Source: Bacillus sp. T33-2
Lineage (GTDB): Bacteria; Bacillota; Bacilli; Bacillales; Cytobacillaceae
Direction: 5' to 3'
Assembly: GCF_002860205.1 (NCBI RefSeq)
Contig: NZ_PGVB01000017.1
Location: 29,056 to 93,055 of the forward strand
DNA length: 64,000 bases
Positions 25,439 through 34,300 of the stretch are shown here, in pieces. The notes beneath the pieces were generated by a model, which saw only the letters and a program-made list of their open reading frames with translations, was not told where the DNA came from and made no database searches. The position numbers and the translations under genes are program-made. Positions within the stretch are counted from its first letter, which is position 1; each line of letters starts with the position of its first letter.

Positions 25439-26578
25439 CTATTGCCCCAATTCACGCCTGATATATATTTGTTCTACCCGGTATTTTTCCAATGCGGCAC
25501 GGTTGATGTCGAACCCGATTCCCGGAGAATCCGGAACCTGGATCTTTCCGTCTTTTACGAAAACCTCTGGGCGAATGATGTCCTCCTGCCAATAGCGGGA
25601 AGAAGCGGCTGTGTCCCCCGGAAGCGTAAATTGGCTTAACGTCGTGAGTGCAATGTTGTGCGCCCTCCCTACCCCGGCTTCAAGCATTCCGCCACACCAG
25701 ACAGGGACATTATGCTGTTTACAAAAATCATGAATTTTCCGGGATTCCGTCAGCCCGCCTACCCGGCCGATTTTGATGTTAATGATTTTGCAGCTCCCCA
25801 GTTCGACCGCTTTTCTTGCGTCCTCGAGGGAATGGATGCTTTCGTCGAGGCAGACCGGGGTTTGGAGCTCCGCCTGCAATCGGGCGTGGTCGATAATATC
25901 ATCATGGGAAAGAGGCTGTTCGATCATCATCAGGTTCAAGTCATCGAGTTTTTTCAAATGTTCAAGATCTTTCAAGGTATAGGCGGAATTAGCATCGGCC
26001 ATCAATGGAACCTCGGGAAAATGCCGTCTGACTTCCCTCAGCATGTCCACATCATTGCCTGGCTTGATCTTCAGCTTGATCCGTTTATAGCCTTCTTCCA
26101 CATTTTTTTCAATTACACGGAGAAGGTCTTTCGTCGTTGGCTGGAGGCCGATGCTGATCCCAACATCAATCTCTGCTTTTTCTCCGCCCAGCGCATGAGC
26201 GAGGGTCTGGTTTGTCCTTTTTGCAAACAAATCCCAAACAGCGCCTTCCAGGGCTGATTTTGCCATATTGTTTCTCCTGATTGGTTCGAATCTTGCGGAA
26301 ACTTCATCCGGGTGTGTGATTGGCGTTTCGAACAGCATGGGGATTAAAAAATCTTCCATGATGTGCTTGTTTGTGTTTACGGTTTCTTCACTGTACCACG
26401 GGCTTGAAAAGGCCACTGATTCACCAAAGCCACTGATCCCGTTTTCATCGACCGCTTCAATAACAAAAAACTCTTTGTCCTGAAAGGTGCCAAAGCTGGT
26501 GGTGAAGGGGGCGTTAAGACGCATGACCAGCCTGTGCAGAATGATTTGCTTTACTGTAATCGGGGATGTCTGTGCCAT
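25439..26578 (-). CDS. N-succinylamino acid racemase (OSBS/NSAR family, enolase superfamily)
   Basis: 379 residues from ATG 26578. All enolase-superfamily catalytic residues are present: Lys168-x-Lys170 and Lys269 as the two bases, and Asp195, Glu220 and Asp245 as Mg2+ ligands. The family also includes o-succinylbenzoate synthase (MenC), but the neighbours (a GNAT protein and an M20 deacylase) match the known pathway in which N-succinyl-D-amino acids are racemised and then desuccinylated. No men genes are adjacent. I therefore call it NSAR; residual OSBS activity is possible. Confidence 0.87.
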   Translation of the reverse strand: MAQTSPITVKQIILHRLVMRLNAPFTTSFGTFQDKEFFVIEAVDENGISGFGESVAFSSPWYSEETVNTNKHIMEDFLIPMLFETPITHPDEVSARFEPIRRNNMAKSALEGAVWDLFAKRTNQTLAHALGGEKAEIDVGISIGLQPTTKDLLRVIEKNVEEGYKRIKLKIKPGNDVDMLREVRRHFPEVPLMADANSAYTLKDLEHLKKLDDLNLMMIEQPLSHDDIIDHARLQAELQTPVCLDESIHSLEDARKAVELGSCKIINIKIGRVGGLTESRKIHDFCKQHNVPVWCGGMLEAGVGRAHNIALTTLSQFTLPGDTAASSRYWQEDIIRPEVFVKDGKIQVPDSPGIGFDINRAALEKYRVEQIYIRRELGQ

Positions 26579-26594
26579 GTTATAACCTGCCTTT

Positions 26595-27416
26595 TTAAGA
26601 AATCGAAGTAAACTCTCTCTTTTTAAAAACATAATAGCTTAGCTGCTCTTCTTTCCTTCTGAATACGTCAGTGGCTATGTATCCTTTTGATATCAGCAGC
26701 TGAATTGTCTCCCTTGTTTTCAGCCTCCAGTCCAGCGCAGCCCTAGGGTCAGCTTTTTTTATGGCTTGAATATTTTCAGGAATTGGGACGAAATAGCAAT
26801 CCCTGCCATCTGACACCTTTCGAGTATGCGCTTTTTGGGCCATTTGAAAGTGATTTTTGCTGATAGAGGTTTCAATCAGGTTCAAGTCTGGCTCCCACTC
26901 AATCGTTTTTTCATTCTTTACGTTTGCGTGAGGACTTCCAATCCACCAATCAACAATGAATCGGTCGGTAGGGAGGCCCTGATTGAGGCCATCGTCCATA
27001 GCCTGGTAATAATTTTCATGATACTCTGCCGCAATGCCACCCAGTTTATGCAGATTCAGATAGGCATTCACACTTTCAAGCGGATCGTACGTCCAGACAA
27101 TCAAGGAATACCCCATTTCAGCTGCCAGTTCCTTTTGCCTGAGCTTAAGCATTTCCCCTATGCCGCTTTTGCGATAGTCAGGGGAAATGCCCAGCATGTG
27201 GGAGCATAAGTATGTGAATCCATTTCGAAAGCCGGGAAAGCTGTACAGAAACCCGATCATTTTTCCTTTATCATAAGCACCAAGGATGATCCCGCCATTT
27301 TTTAATGCCGTAAAGGTTTGATGAATCGGGATGGAGTCCATATCCCATACACGGGTTTCAAGTTGCTGGATATTCTTCAGACCGTCGATCGTGTCGATAC
27401 TTCTGATCTCAATCAT
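26595..27416 (-). CDS. GNAT-family acyltransferase, probable D-amino acid N-succinyltransferase
   Basis: 273 residues. An N-terminal GNAT fold contains the acetyl-CoA-type pyrophosphate loop [14 protein letters not shown] (about 97-110), followed by [20 protein letters not shown], typical of the GNAT proteins that travel with NSAR. In the described Bacillales pathway this enzyme uses succinyl-CoA to tag D-amino acids. The start overlaps the M20 stop by 8 bp and the gene ends 16 bp before the racemase, so all three are coupled. Confidence 0.82.
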   Translation of the reverse strand: MIEIRSIDTIDGLKNIQQLETRVWDMDSIPIHQTFTALKNGGIILGAYDKGKMIGFLYSFPGFRNGFTYLCSHMLGISPDYRKSGIGEMLKLRQKELAAEMGYSLIVWTYDPLESVNAYLNLHKLGGIAAEYHENYYQAMDDGLNQGLPTDRFIVDWWIGSPHANVKNEKTIEWEPDLNLIETSISKNHFQMAQKAHTRKVSDGRDCYFVPIPENIQAIKKADPRAALDWRLKTRETIQLLISKGYIATDVFRRKEEQLSYYVFKKREFTSIS

Positions 27417-28551
27417 CCTTATTTGAATCCCCTTTCTCCAGGGTGGAAAGTATCGCCTTAGTCAAAATGTTAATGCCGATAAACATTGCTTCCCGGTCAA
27501 ATGTCATGTTTGGATGGTGCAGGCCAGGCTGCAGGTTACAGCCCAGACCGAGCATGGTAGCTTTAAGATGGGGCCTTTTTATAGTGTAAAAATGAAAATC
27601 ATCACCTCCGCTTGTAACAAGCGGGGCCGTAACATTCTCGGCTCCCAGGACACTGGAAATGGCTTCTTCCATAACGGACTGCGCCTCCCCGTTAACCTCG
27701 GCAGCTGCTATATTCGCTCCAGTTTCCAGGTTTATTTTTACCTTATATAAGGCTTCAAGGGCCCTTGCAATATTTTCGGTTTGCGAAGCGAGCTGCTCCA
27801 TCCCTTTGTTTGTCTGCGCCCTCAGGTCAAGGCTGAAATTTGCATTACCAGGAATGATATTTGTACTTTCTCCCCCGGCATGGAAGGAGGTCATTTTGAT
27901 GGAATAGGGAAGCAGCGGGTCGAGATGGATCCCCTGCAGATGATGGACAAAATCTGCTCCGACCTGAATCGCGTTGGTGCTTAAATGGGGACGGGCCCCG
28001 TGGCTGTCTTCCCCGCGAATGGTTCCTTTGATAAACCTCGCGGCACCGTGGTTGATGGCCGGGGCTGCCTGCCCTTTTGCCATTTCCTGGATTGGGCGAA
28101 GGTGGACTCCATACAAGAAATCAACATCATCAACCACTTTTTCCTCCACCATTTTGAGGGCTCCAGTCCCCTTTTCTTCCGCCGGCTGAAAAATAAACCG
28201 GATTGTCCCTTTATGAAGGGTATCCATTTGTTTTATAGCGAATAGCACACCAAGGACAATGGCCATGTGGGCATCATGGCCGCAGGAATGGTTCTCCCTG
28301 AATTCCCCGTCCACTTCCTGCCAAAGGGCATCCATATCCGCCCTTACCGCGACGACAGGTTTGCCTTGCCCAATGTCGCCGACTACCCCTGTACAACCTG
28401 CAAATGTCCGGACATGGCATCCATTTGCCTCGAGCATTTGTTTTATGTATTTGGTCGTTCCTTCCTCTTTCCAGCTTAGTTCAGGGTGTGTGTGCAGGTA
28501 ATTAAAAATATTGAGGATTTTATCCCTGAATTCAGTATGATTGCTGATCAT
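27409..28551 (-). CDS. M20-family metallo-hydrolase, probable N-succinyl-L-amino acid deacylase
   Basis: 380 residues of the M20D amidohydrolase type. Metal ligands are seen in VRADMDAL (69-76), [10 protein letters not shown] (88-97) and PAEEKGTG (123-130), with a dimerisation domain between about 185 and 300. In the context of the NSAR and GNAT genes it should remove the succinyl group from the L-product and make the D-to-L conversion irreversible. It is the first structural gene after the RpiR regulator (12 bp gap). Confidence 0.87.
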   Translation of the reverse strand: MISNHTEFRDKILNIFNYLHTHPELSWKEEGTTKYIKQMLEANGCHVRTFAGCTGVVGDIGQGKPVVAVRADMDALWQEVDGEFRENHSCGHDAHMAIVLGVLFAIKQMDTLHKGTIRFIFQPAEEKGTGALKMVEEKVVDDVDFLYGVHLRPIQEMAKGQAAPAINHGAARFIKGTIRGEDSHGARPHLSTNAIQVGADFVHHLQGIHLDPLLPYSIKMTSFHAGGESTNIIPGNANFSLDLRAQTNKGMEQLASQTENIARALEALYKVKINLETGANIAAAEVNGEAQSVMEEAISSVLGAENVTAPLVTSGGDDFHFYTIKRPHLKATMLGLGCNLQPGLHHPNMTFDREAMFIGINILTKAILSTLEKGDSNKDD

Positions 28552-28563
28552 TGTTGTTCTCCT

Positions 28564-29412
28564 TTATTCCCCGAAAAAATTCTCCAGCCGAAGATTTTCG
28601 TATGCTTTCCTTCTTTTCTCAAACAATTCCGGGTTTTTCACGGAAATGCCAGCCACAATAGCATTCATTAATGAGAATATAGCAGGGGCCGCATCCAGAG
28701 TGGATTTGACAGGAAGCTGGACCGTAAAGGAAATGTCGGAATGCGCCCTGATAGGTGCAACCTTTGAATCGGTAATCGCAATTACATAAGCCCCTCTCTT
28801 CTTTGCTTCCTTCGCAATGTTAATTGTCTCGAGAGCGTAACGATGAAAAGAAAAGGCTACTAAAGTGCTGTCTTCATTCAGCTCGCCAATCCTTAATAGC
28901 ACGTCATCGGTATCTGGCCTGAACATTCTCACATTGCCTCTGACCAAGTCCAGCGAGAATGAAAACCAATGGGCCATGGAATGGGAGGACCGAACTCCTG
29001 AAACAAGGACCTGGTCCGCGCCTGATAACCTAGAAACAGCCTCCTTAAAATTTCCCTCGCTTAGTCCCTCTGCTGTCTGCCGGATAATATCAGCATCCAT
29101 CAGCAACATCTTCTTGGCAAAATGAGGCTCGTGTTCCATTTGTTTTTTTCCGGCTTGATATTCAAACAGGCTGCTCTGCCGGTTAAACATATTATCCTGA
29201 ATATCCTTTTGAAAAAGGCTGTATCCATTATAGCCAAGGGCATGACAAAACCTGATCACAGTCGTTTCACTGACCCCGATTTCCTTCCCTATTTGCTCGG
29301 CCGGTTGGACAGCAAATGCTTCAGGGGATTTCAAAAAATAAGTGGCCACTTTTTTAAGCCCCTTTGAAAACTGATCAAATTGATCTTCAATCTTTCGTTT
29401 TATTGATTCCAT
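28564..29412 (-). CDS. MurR/RpiR-family transcriptional regulator
   Basis: 282 residues from ATG 29412, where AAGGAG lies upstream; a longer open frame to 29511 lacks an RBS. The N-terminal HTH_6 (about 1-75, IGVSETTVIRFCHALGYNGY) is followed by a SIS domain (about 115-250, LVSGVRSSHSMAHWFSF). SIS domains usually sense phosphosugars or amino-sugar derivatives, so regulation by a muropeptide-derived signal is an attractive idea here. It is transcribed in front of the NSAR operon. Confidence 0.88.
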   Translation of the reverse strand: MESIKRKIEDQFDQFSKGLKKVATYFLKSPEAFAVQPAEQIGKEIGVSETTVIRFCHALGYNGYSLFQKDIQDNMFNRQSSLFEYQAGKKQMEHEPHFAKKMLLMDADIIRQTAEGLSEGNFKEAVSRLSGADQVLVSGVRSSHSMAHWFSFSLDLVRGNVRMFRPDTDDVLLRIGELNEDSTLVAFSFHRYALETINIAKEAKKRGAYVIAITDSKVAPIRAHSDISFTVQLPVKSTLDAAPAIFSLMNAIVAGISVKNPELFEKRRKAYENLRLENFFGE

Positions 29413-29573
29413 AGAGAAGATCTCCTTTTTGAAGGGAAAACTTTTTTTGTTAAAAAATGAAGGATTTTCTTTATTAAGTGAAAGGATATCATAGCTGTGA
29501 TGTTTTTTCAATTTTTATTTTATTCAGACGAATGGCTTTTTTTTATTAACAAAAAAGAAGAGGTCCCCTTACT

Positions 29574-29619
29574 ATAAAGAAAAACACCTGCATGCGCAGG
29601 TGCTACTGATAAACTTTAT
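29574..29619 (-). terminator. Terminator behind the toxin-antitoxin genes (repeat copy 2)
   Basis: CACCTGCATGCGCAGGTG is an almost perfect palindrome followed on the minus strand by TTTTTCTTTAT. It shares its flanks (ATAAAG on one side, CTACTG(A/G)TAAACTTTAT on the other) with 20904-20950. The region 29413-29573 upstream of the RpiR gene has no other recognisable feature. Confidence 0.65.
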
Positions 29620-29626
29620 AGAATTT

Positions 29627-29772
29627 CTAAGCCTCTTCTTTTATTCTTTCAACCAATGATGGAGGGGTAAGTACTTTGGCATCACTGCCCCAAGTCATCA
29701 GCCATCGCACCAGCCCGTCACTGATAATTGCCTGTGTGGAAATCCGAAATGCATCTTCCCCAACAGAAGGTA
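29627..29772 (-). pseudogene. C-terminal scrap of a WYL-domain regulator
   Basis: About 45 codons, with GLVRWLMTWGSDAKVLTPP and a LVERIKEEA end, match the conserved C-terminus of YafY/WYL regulators. The rest of the gene is absent; the scrap begins right after the Doc toxin stop. It is probably the remnant left when the toxin-antitoxin cassette arrived. Confidence 0.55.
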
Positions 29773-29777
29773 CACCT

Positions 29778-30188
29778 TTAAAAAATGGGGTTTATATGTT
29801 CTCCAATCCAAGTAACAATCTGAGAAAAAGAAACTTCCGGCTGATCTGGATCTACAATTTTAACCCAGAAGTCCTCCGCCTCTTTTGGATTGACAACTAG
29901 CCGGTATCCATTTTGCCGAAGAAACATATACAAACTCGCAAACGCTGTTCTTATATTTGCATTATAAAAGCAGTGATTTTTTAATAAACTTTCAAACAAT
30001 GCTGCTGCTTTTTCCTCAATGCTTGGATAAGCCTCTTCCCCAAATGCGCTTTGCTTCGGCCAATTAACAGCACTGCTTAAAAGACCTTCTTCTTTCACAC
30101 CTTGCTGCTCTTTCGCAGAATATAATCGGATTTTATGCATATTTAGAAATATTATTTGATGCTCCGTTATATATTTTACTTCGTCCAT
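29778..30188 (-). CDS. Doc/Fic-family toxin (death-on-curing type)
   Basis: 136 residues of the Doc family. The Fic core reads HCFYNANIRTAF (His72 to Phe83) against the usual HPFxDGNKR: the catalytic His, Phe, Asn78 and Arg80 are kept, but the Asp/Glu is Asn76 and the Lys is Ile. Doc toxins phosphorylate EF-Tu; Fic proteins AMPylate. The substitutions may alter activity. The gene begins 6 bp after the AbrB-type antitoxin stop, the typical antitoxin-first order. Confidence 0.78.
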   Translation of the reverse strand: MDEVKYITEHQIIFLNMHKIRLYSAKEQQGVKEEGLLSSAVNWPKQSAFGEEAYPSIEEKAAALFESLLKNHCFYNANIRTAFASLYMFLRQNGYRLVVNPKEAEDFWVKIVDPDQPEVSFSQIVTWIGEHINPIF

Positions 30189-30194
30189 GATTAC

Positions 30195-30461
30195 TTACCT
30201 ATCAACCAGGTTTTTAAAAGTCTGGTCATATTCATTAATCATATCGTCCATTTGCTCCAAGAATTCTTCATCAATTCCTTTTGGCAGCTTTAAATTTGCT
30301 TTTTTCTTAATGGTTACCTGACCCTTCACTATCTCAAAACGCACTTCATCACCTTGGCCAATACCCAAGTGTTCCAACACTTCCTGTGGAAACGTAACAC
30401 CTAAACTATTCCCGATTCTTGTAACTTTTCTTTCCACTTCTCTCACCACCGGTTGAGTCAT
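30195..30461 (-). CDS. AbrB/MazE-type antitoxin
   Basis: 88 residues with an N-terminal swapped-hairpin AbrB domain (about 10-55: RIGNSLGVTFPQEVLEHLGI then GDEVRFEIV) and a C-terminal acidic tail (about 60-88) likely to neutralise the Doc toxin. As with similar antitoxins it probably represses its own promoter. RBS GGAGGAACC precedes ATG 30461. Confidence 0.82.
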   Translation of the reverse strand: MTQPVVREVERKVTRIGNSLGVTFPQEVLEHLGIGQGDEVRFEIVKGQVTIKKKANLKLPKGIDEEFLEQMDDMINEYDQTFKNLVDR

Positions 30462-30587
30462 AATGGTTCCTCCCCACTATTTATATATACGTTTCGGGTG
30501 GTTTATCATCGTTCAAACATTTTTGTATTAACCGTTATAACTATTACAACATCATGACTTCGTTAAATTACCTTTGAGTACATAAAA

Positions 30588-30640
30588 GATGCCTGCGCCC
30601 CGGCACGTTAACATTTTACTCCACTGGGGGGTCAGGCACC
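30588..30640. repeat. GC-rich hairpin between the TA and amide loci
   Basis: TGCCTG (30590-30595) pairs with CAGGCA (30633-30638), and inner GCGCCCC/GGGGGG tracts can pair too. It has only a short A/T tract, so it is either a weak terminator or a Bacillaceae-type hairpin repeat of the GGTGCCTGACCCC kind. It lies between the antitoxin promoter and the end of the sigma-54 regulator gene. Confidence 0.35.
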
Positions 30641-30691
30641 AAAAATTCATTTACATAATTTAAGGAGTAGGATAGGTCTTTTCTTTTAACC

Positions 30692-32962
30692 TCAGGTTAA
30701 TTTATACTCCCGCAGCTTCCGGTACAGTGTGCTCCTTGAAATACCAAGGGTTTTTGAAGCTTCGGTTATGGAGTCAGTGGTTTTAAGTGCTTGCTCGATT
30801 AAGTTTCTCTCGTTGGTTTTAATGGAATACTGTTCCTTTTGCTGTTGTTCTCCTACTGAGTGTATTTCCTGAGGCAAGTGTTGAGGCTCAATAATTTCCT
30901 GGTTCCCTGCCATTAAAACGGCATGTTCCAGTACATTACGGAGTTCCCTAATGTTGCCTGACCATGGATAATTTAGCAATGGTTCGAATGAAGCAGGACG
31001 AAGGGATTTTACCTGCCTACCGTAGCTATTACAGATATGCCGAACAATTTCATTAGCCAGATGGGGGATGTCCTCTTTTCTTTCCCGCAACGGAGGAATG
31101 GTGATTGAAAGGACGTTAAGCCTGTAGTATAGGTCAGAACGAAACGAACCATTGTTTGCGATCTCTTCTTTTAGATTTCGGTTGGTTGCTGCAATGATAC
31201 GTACATCTACTTTTCGCTCAATGTTTTCTCCTAATCTCATAATCGTTCCTGACTCGATCGCACGCAGCAGGACAACCTGAAGATCCTGCGTCATTTCCCC
31301 TATTTCATCCAAAAAGAGCGTTCCTCTATGCGCTGCTTCAAACTTGCCTGCTTGTCCGCCTCTTTTGGCCCCTGTAAAAGCTCCATCGGCAAATCCAAAT
31401 AACTCACTTGCAATTAAGTCCTTCGGGATAGAGGCAGTATTTACTGCAATGAAAGGCTGGTTTTTGCGGTCACTCTCCATATGGATCGCCCTTGCCATCA
31501 TTTCTTTCCCTGTTCCTGTTTCCCCCATTATCAATACATTGGCTTTTGATTCGGCTGCAACATGGCCAATCTGCAGCTGTTTCTTATAGTTTTCATTAAT
31601 TGTTTTAATCATGTGGAAAGCCAGCGGCGATTGGCTGATCGAAATGTTTGGTTTTGGTTTAAGCAGGATCACCTTTTGATCATTAGCATCATAGCGGATA
31701 AGCTTGAAGGATTTATCTAAATCTGAAATGTTTGAAGATAAGTCACTGTCACTGGAAGCTGAACGAAGATATTTTTTTGCTTTTTCTGAAGAATAAATAA
31801 TTTCATTTTCACTGGATGTGATAATGACGGCTTCTTCACTTATTTTCATCCATACATCCAGGATATGAGGGTTTAGCAGCGAAGACGTCTGCTTTCCTTT
31901 TTCCAAAAACGGTTTGGCCCTTATGTTCTCTCTTGAATCCCATACGATTGAGAACTGACCATCCGTCTTGACTCTTCCAATTCGAGACGGCCTTGCAAGG
32001 TGCCGAAAGTCGGCCTCTACCTGAACCGATCCACACGGTGTTTCAATCCTCTTACTGCTTAACTCGTAAAAGATCGATCGGAATTCCGTTGTTTTCCCCT
32101 TGAAGATTGCTTCCAGCGTCAATATGGTCCCTAAGTATGTATTGTACATGACGCTGGACACGACTTTTTCAGACCTAGTGTAAAGTTTGAAATCCCGTAA
32201 AAACTTTTGGTTTTCATCGTTATCAAGGGATTGAAAATAGCTTGCTGCTCCATAGTGTCCTGCGGCATATTCGGGCTTCATCGCAGCGATTTCCGTTTCT
32301 TTTGTAATCGGGCTAAAAATCGGCAGTGTTTCCGGATTTAACCCCATTTCATAATACGTTTTATAAAAGGGGATAACACTGGATCCCACCAGTGTTAAAA
32401 AGATTGCGTCAGGCTGTTTTGAAACCACTTCCTGCAGAATAGTAAAAAACTGCTGATGACCAAATGGCACATACTGCTCTCCGACCACGTCACCGCCCTT
32501 TTCCGAGAGGTACTTTCTTACTTGCACATTCGTTTCCCGAGGATAAATATAATCTGTACCGATACAGTACACCTTTTTACCATATTGCTTTGTCAAGTAA
32601 TCGATCAGCACAAGCACCTGCTGGTTTGGAACTTCCCCCGTGTAAAACACATTGGCATGGCATTCCATCCCTTCATACAAGGTGGGGTAAACCAGCATGC
32701 ATTCATATCTTTCCAGGATAGGCAATATCGCTTTTCTGCACGCAGATGTATAACAGCCTACAAATACTTTGACACCCTGTCTTGCTAACATGTCAGCTTC
32801 TTTAGCAGATTTAACCGGATTGGAGGCAATGTCCCGGACAATGACTTCAACTCGATGATGCTTCTTATTAAATTCGTGGACCGCATATTGAGCCATTGCA
32901 CATTGTCCGCGTTCTGTAATTGCAGTGGTTCCTGTTAATGAAAAAAGCAATCCTATTTTCAT
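30692..32962 (-). CDS. Amide-sensing sigma-54 activator: AmiC-like binding domain fused to AAA+ and Fis HTH
   Basis: 756 residues in an unusual order. Residues 1 to about 345 form an AmiC/UrtA-like type I periplasmic-binding fold (GLLFSLTGTTAITERGQ at the N-terminus) with no signal peptide, so it acts in the cytoplasm. A PAS-like segment follows (about 365-430). The AAA+ module has Walker A GETGTGKE (480-487), the sigma-54-contacting GAFTGA loop (527-532) and Walker B TLFLDE (548-553). A Fis-type HTH ends the protein (about 715-753). It lies divergent from the amidase operon, whose promoter is of sigma-54 type. It should detect a short-chain amide directly and activate transcription. Confidence 0.9.
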   Translation of the reverse strand: MKIGLLFSLTGTTAITERGQCAMAQYAVHEFNKKHHRVEVIVRDIASNPVKSAKEADMLARQGVKVFVGCYTSACRKAILPILERYECMLVYPTLYEGMECHANVFYTGEVPNQQVLVLIDYLTKQYGKKVYCIGTDYIYPRETNVQVRKYLSEKGGDVVGEQYVPFGHQQFFTILQEVVSKQPDAIFLTLVGSSVIPFYKTYYEMGLNPETLPIFSPITKETEIAAMKPEYAAGHYGAASYFQSLDNDENQKFLRDFKLYTRSEKVVSSVMYNTYLGTILTLEAIFKGKTTEFRSIFYELSSKRIETPCGSVQVEADFRHLARPSRIGRVKTDGQFSIVWDSRENIRAKPFLEKGKQTSSLLNPHILDVWMKISEEAVIITSSENEIIYSSEKAKKYLRSASSDSDLSSNISDLDKSFKLIRYDANDQKVILLKPKPNISISQSPLAFHMIKTINENYKKQLQIGHVAAESKANVLIMGETGTGKEMMARAIHMESDRKNQPFIAVNTASIPKDLIASELFGFADGAFTGAKRGGQAGKFEAAHRGTLFLDEIGEMTQDLQVVLLRAIESGTIMRLGENIERKVDVRIIAATNRNLKEEIANNGSFRSDLYYRLNVLSITIPPLRERKEDIPHLANEIVRHICNSYGRQVKSLRPASFEPLLNYPWSGNIRELRNVLEHAVLMAGNQEIIEPQHLPQEIHSVGEQQQKEQYSIKTNERNLIEQALKTTDSITEASKTLGISRSTLYRKLREYKLT

Positions 32963-32976
32963 GGACTTTCCTCCCC

Positions 32977-33090
32977 TGTTTCATTTTGAGAAACTGTTCT
33001 GATTTCGGAAAGGTGAAAACTACAGGTTCATTATAGCAATTTTTCTAACAATTTAGAATTATTAGTAATAGGTTGTCTCATTATGAGACA
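32977..33090. promoter_or_regulatory. Two enhancer-like palindromes for the amide regulator
   Basis: TGTCTCATTATGAGACA (33074-33090) is a perfect 17-bp palindrome. TGTTTCATTTTGAGAAA (32977-32993) differs at three positions. They are 97 bp apart, roughly nine turns of B-DNA, and lie about 53 and 150 bp upstream of the -24 box. This is where a dimeric Fis-type HTH of a sigma-54 activator should bind. The distal site overlaps the regulator's own 5' leader, so autoregulation is plausible. Confidence 0.7.
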
Positions 33091-33142
33091 CTTTCATTCT
33101 CCTTCTTGTTTAAAAACCTCAATCCCTCTTCATTTTTTAAGT

Positions 33143-33157
33143 TGGCACGAGTTTTGC
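33143..33157 (+). promoter_or_regulatory. Sigma-54 (-24/-12) promoter of the amide operon
   Basis: TGGCACGAGTTTTGC gives the invariant GG (33144-33145) and GC (33156-33157) with exactly 10 bases between them, an almost perfect SigL/sigma-54 consensus. Transcription should begin near 33168-33170, and the amiE RBS AAAGGAG lies at about 33190. No -35/-10 of the vegetative type is evident. Confidence 0.9.
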
Positions 33158-33203
33158 ATTATAAACAAGTGAACACTCATAAAAATTGAAAGGAGTTTTT
33201 CAA

Positions 33204-34253
33204 ATGAGACATGGGGATATTGGCAGCAGTCATGACACGGTTGGTGTTGCAGTGGTTAATTACAAAATGCCAAGACTGCACACAAAGAGGGAGGTCCTAG
33301 AAAACTGCAAAAATATCGGTGATATGATTGTAGGAATGAAAAAAGGCCTTCCAGGCATGGATTTAGTCATTTTCCCAGAGTATAGCTCAATGGGAATCAT
33401 GTATGACGAACAAGAAATGTATGATACCGCAGCAACAGTACCCGGAGAAGAGACTGAGATTTTTGCCCAGGCATGTCGAAAAGCAAATGTATGGGGCGTC
33501 TTCTCTTTGACAGGAGAGCAGCACGAAGATCACCCCAATAAGACTCCTTATAACACGTTAATATTGATGAACAACGAGGGGAAAATCGTTCAGAAATACC
33601 GCAAGATTCTTCCTTGGAATCCAGTTGAGCCATGGTATCCAGGGAATACCACTCACGTTGTAGAAGGTCCAAAAGGCATGAAGATCAGCTTGATCATCTG
33701 TGATGATGGGAACTATCCTGAGATCTGGCGTGACTGTGCAATGAAAGGCGCTGAATTAATCGTCCGCTGCCAGGGATACATGTATCCTGCAAAAGAACAA
33801 CAAATTATGGTAGCAAAAACGATGGCATGGATGAACAACTCCTATGTTGCGGTTGCGAACGCATCAGGTTTTGACGGTGTCTATTCCTACTTCGGACATT
33901 CAAGCATCATTGGTTTTGACGGCGGAACTCTCGGTGCATGTGGTACAGAGGAAAACGGCATCCAATATGCAGAGCTTTCTGTTTCGCAAATACGGGATGC
34001 TAGGAAAAACTGGCAGTCTCAAAACCATCTCTTCAAGCTTCTCCACCGCGGCTATACTGGAACGATTAAATCTGGAGACAGCGATAAGGGCATTGCCGAT
34101 TGTCCATTCGAATTTTATCGCACATGGGTAATGGATGCTGAAAAAGCACAAGAAAACGTTGAAAAAATAACCAGGACTACCGTCGGAACTGCTGAATGTC
34201 CAATCGAAGGCTTGCATCATGAAGAAAAGGAGAAAGTTGCCGGAAAACAATAA
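33204..34253 (+). CDS. amiE: Aliphatic amidase
   Basis: 349 residues from ATG 33204, placed by AAAGGAG and by alignment of the MRHGDI start with known amidases; the frame is open from 33186. This nitrilase-superfamily enzyme hydrolyses short aliphatic amides such as acetamide to acid and ammonia in the cytoplasm. The catalytic triad falls at the same numbers as in the Pseudomonas enzyme: Glu59, Lys134, Cys166. It is the first gene after the sigma-54 promoter, with amiB 47 bp downstream. Confidence 0.96.
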   Translation: MRHGDIGSSHDTVGVAVVNYKMPRLHTKREVLENCKNIGDMIVGMKKGLPGMDLVIFPEYSSMGIMYDEQEMYDTAATVPGEETEIFAQACRKANVWGVFSLTGEQHEDHPNKTPYNTLILMNNEGKIVQKYRKILPWNPVEPWYPGNTTHVVEGPKGMKISLIICDDGNYPEIWRDCAMKGAELIVRCQGYMYPAKEQQIMVAKTMAWMNNSYVAVANASGFDGVYSYFGHSSIIGFDGGTLGACGTEENGIQYAELSVSQIRDARKNWQSQNHLFKLLHRGYTGTIKSGDSDKGIADCPFEFYRTWVMDAEKAQENVEKITRTTVGTAECPIEGLHHEEKEKVAGKQ

Positions 34254-34300
34254 TGGTGAAATCAGCATATCAGACTCTCCTTTAAAGAGGAGGAACATAG

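Noticed and set aside
25658..26257. 199-codon plus-strand open frame opposite the racemase gene
   Set aside because: It is antisense to catalytic residues of the racemase and has no RBS or recognisable domain.
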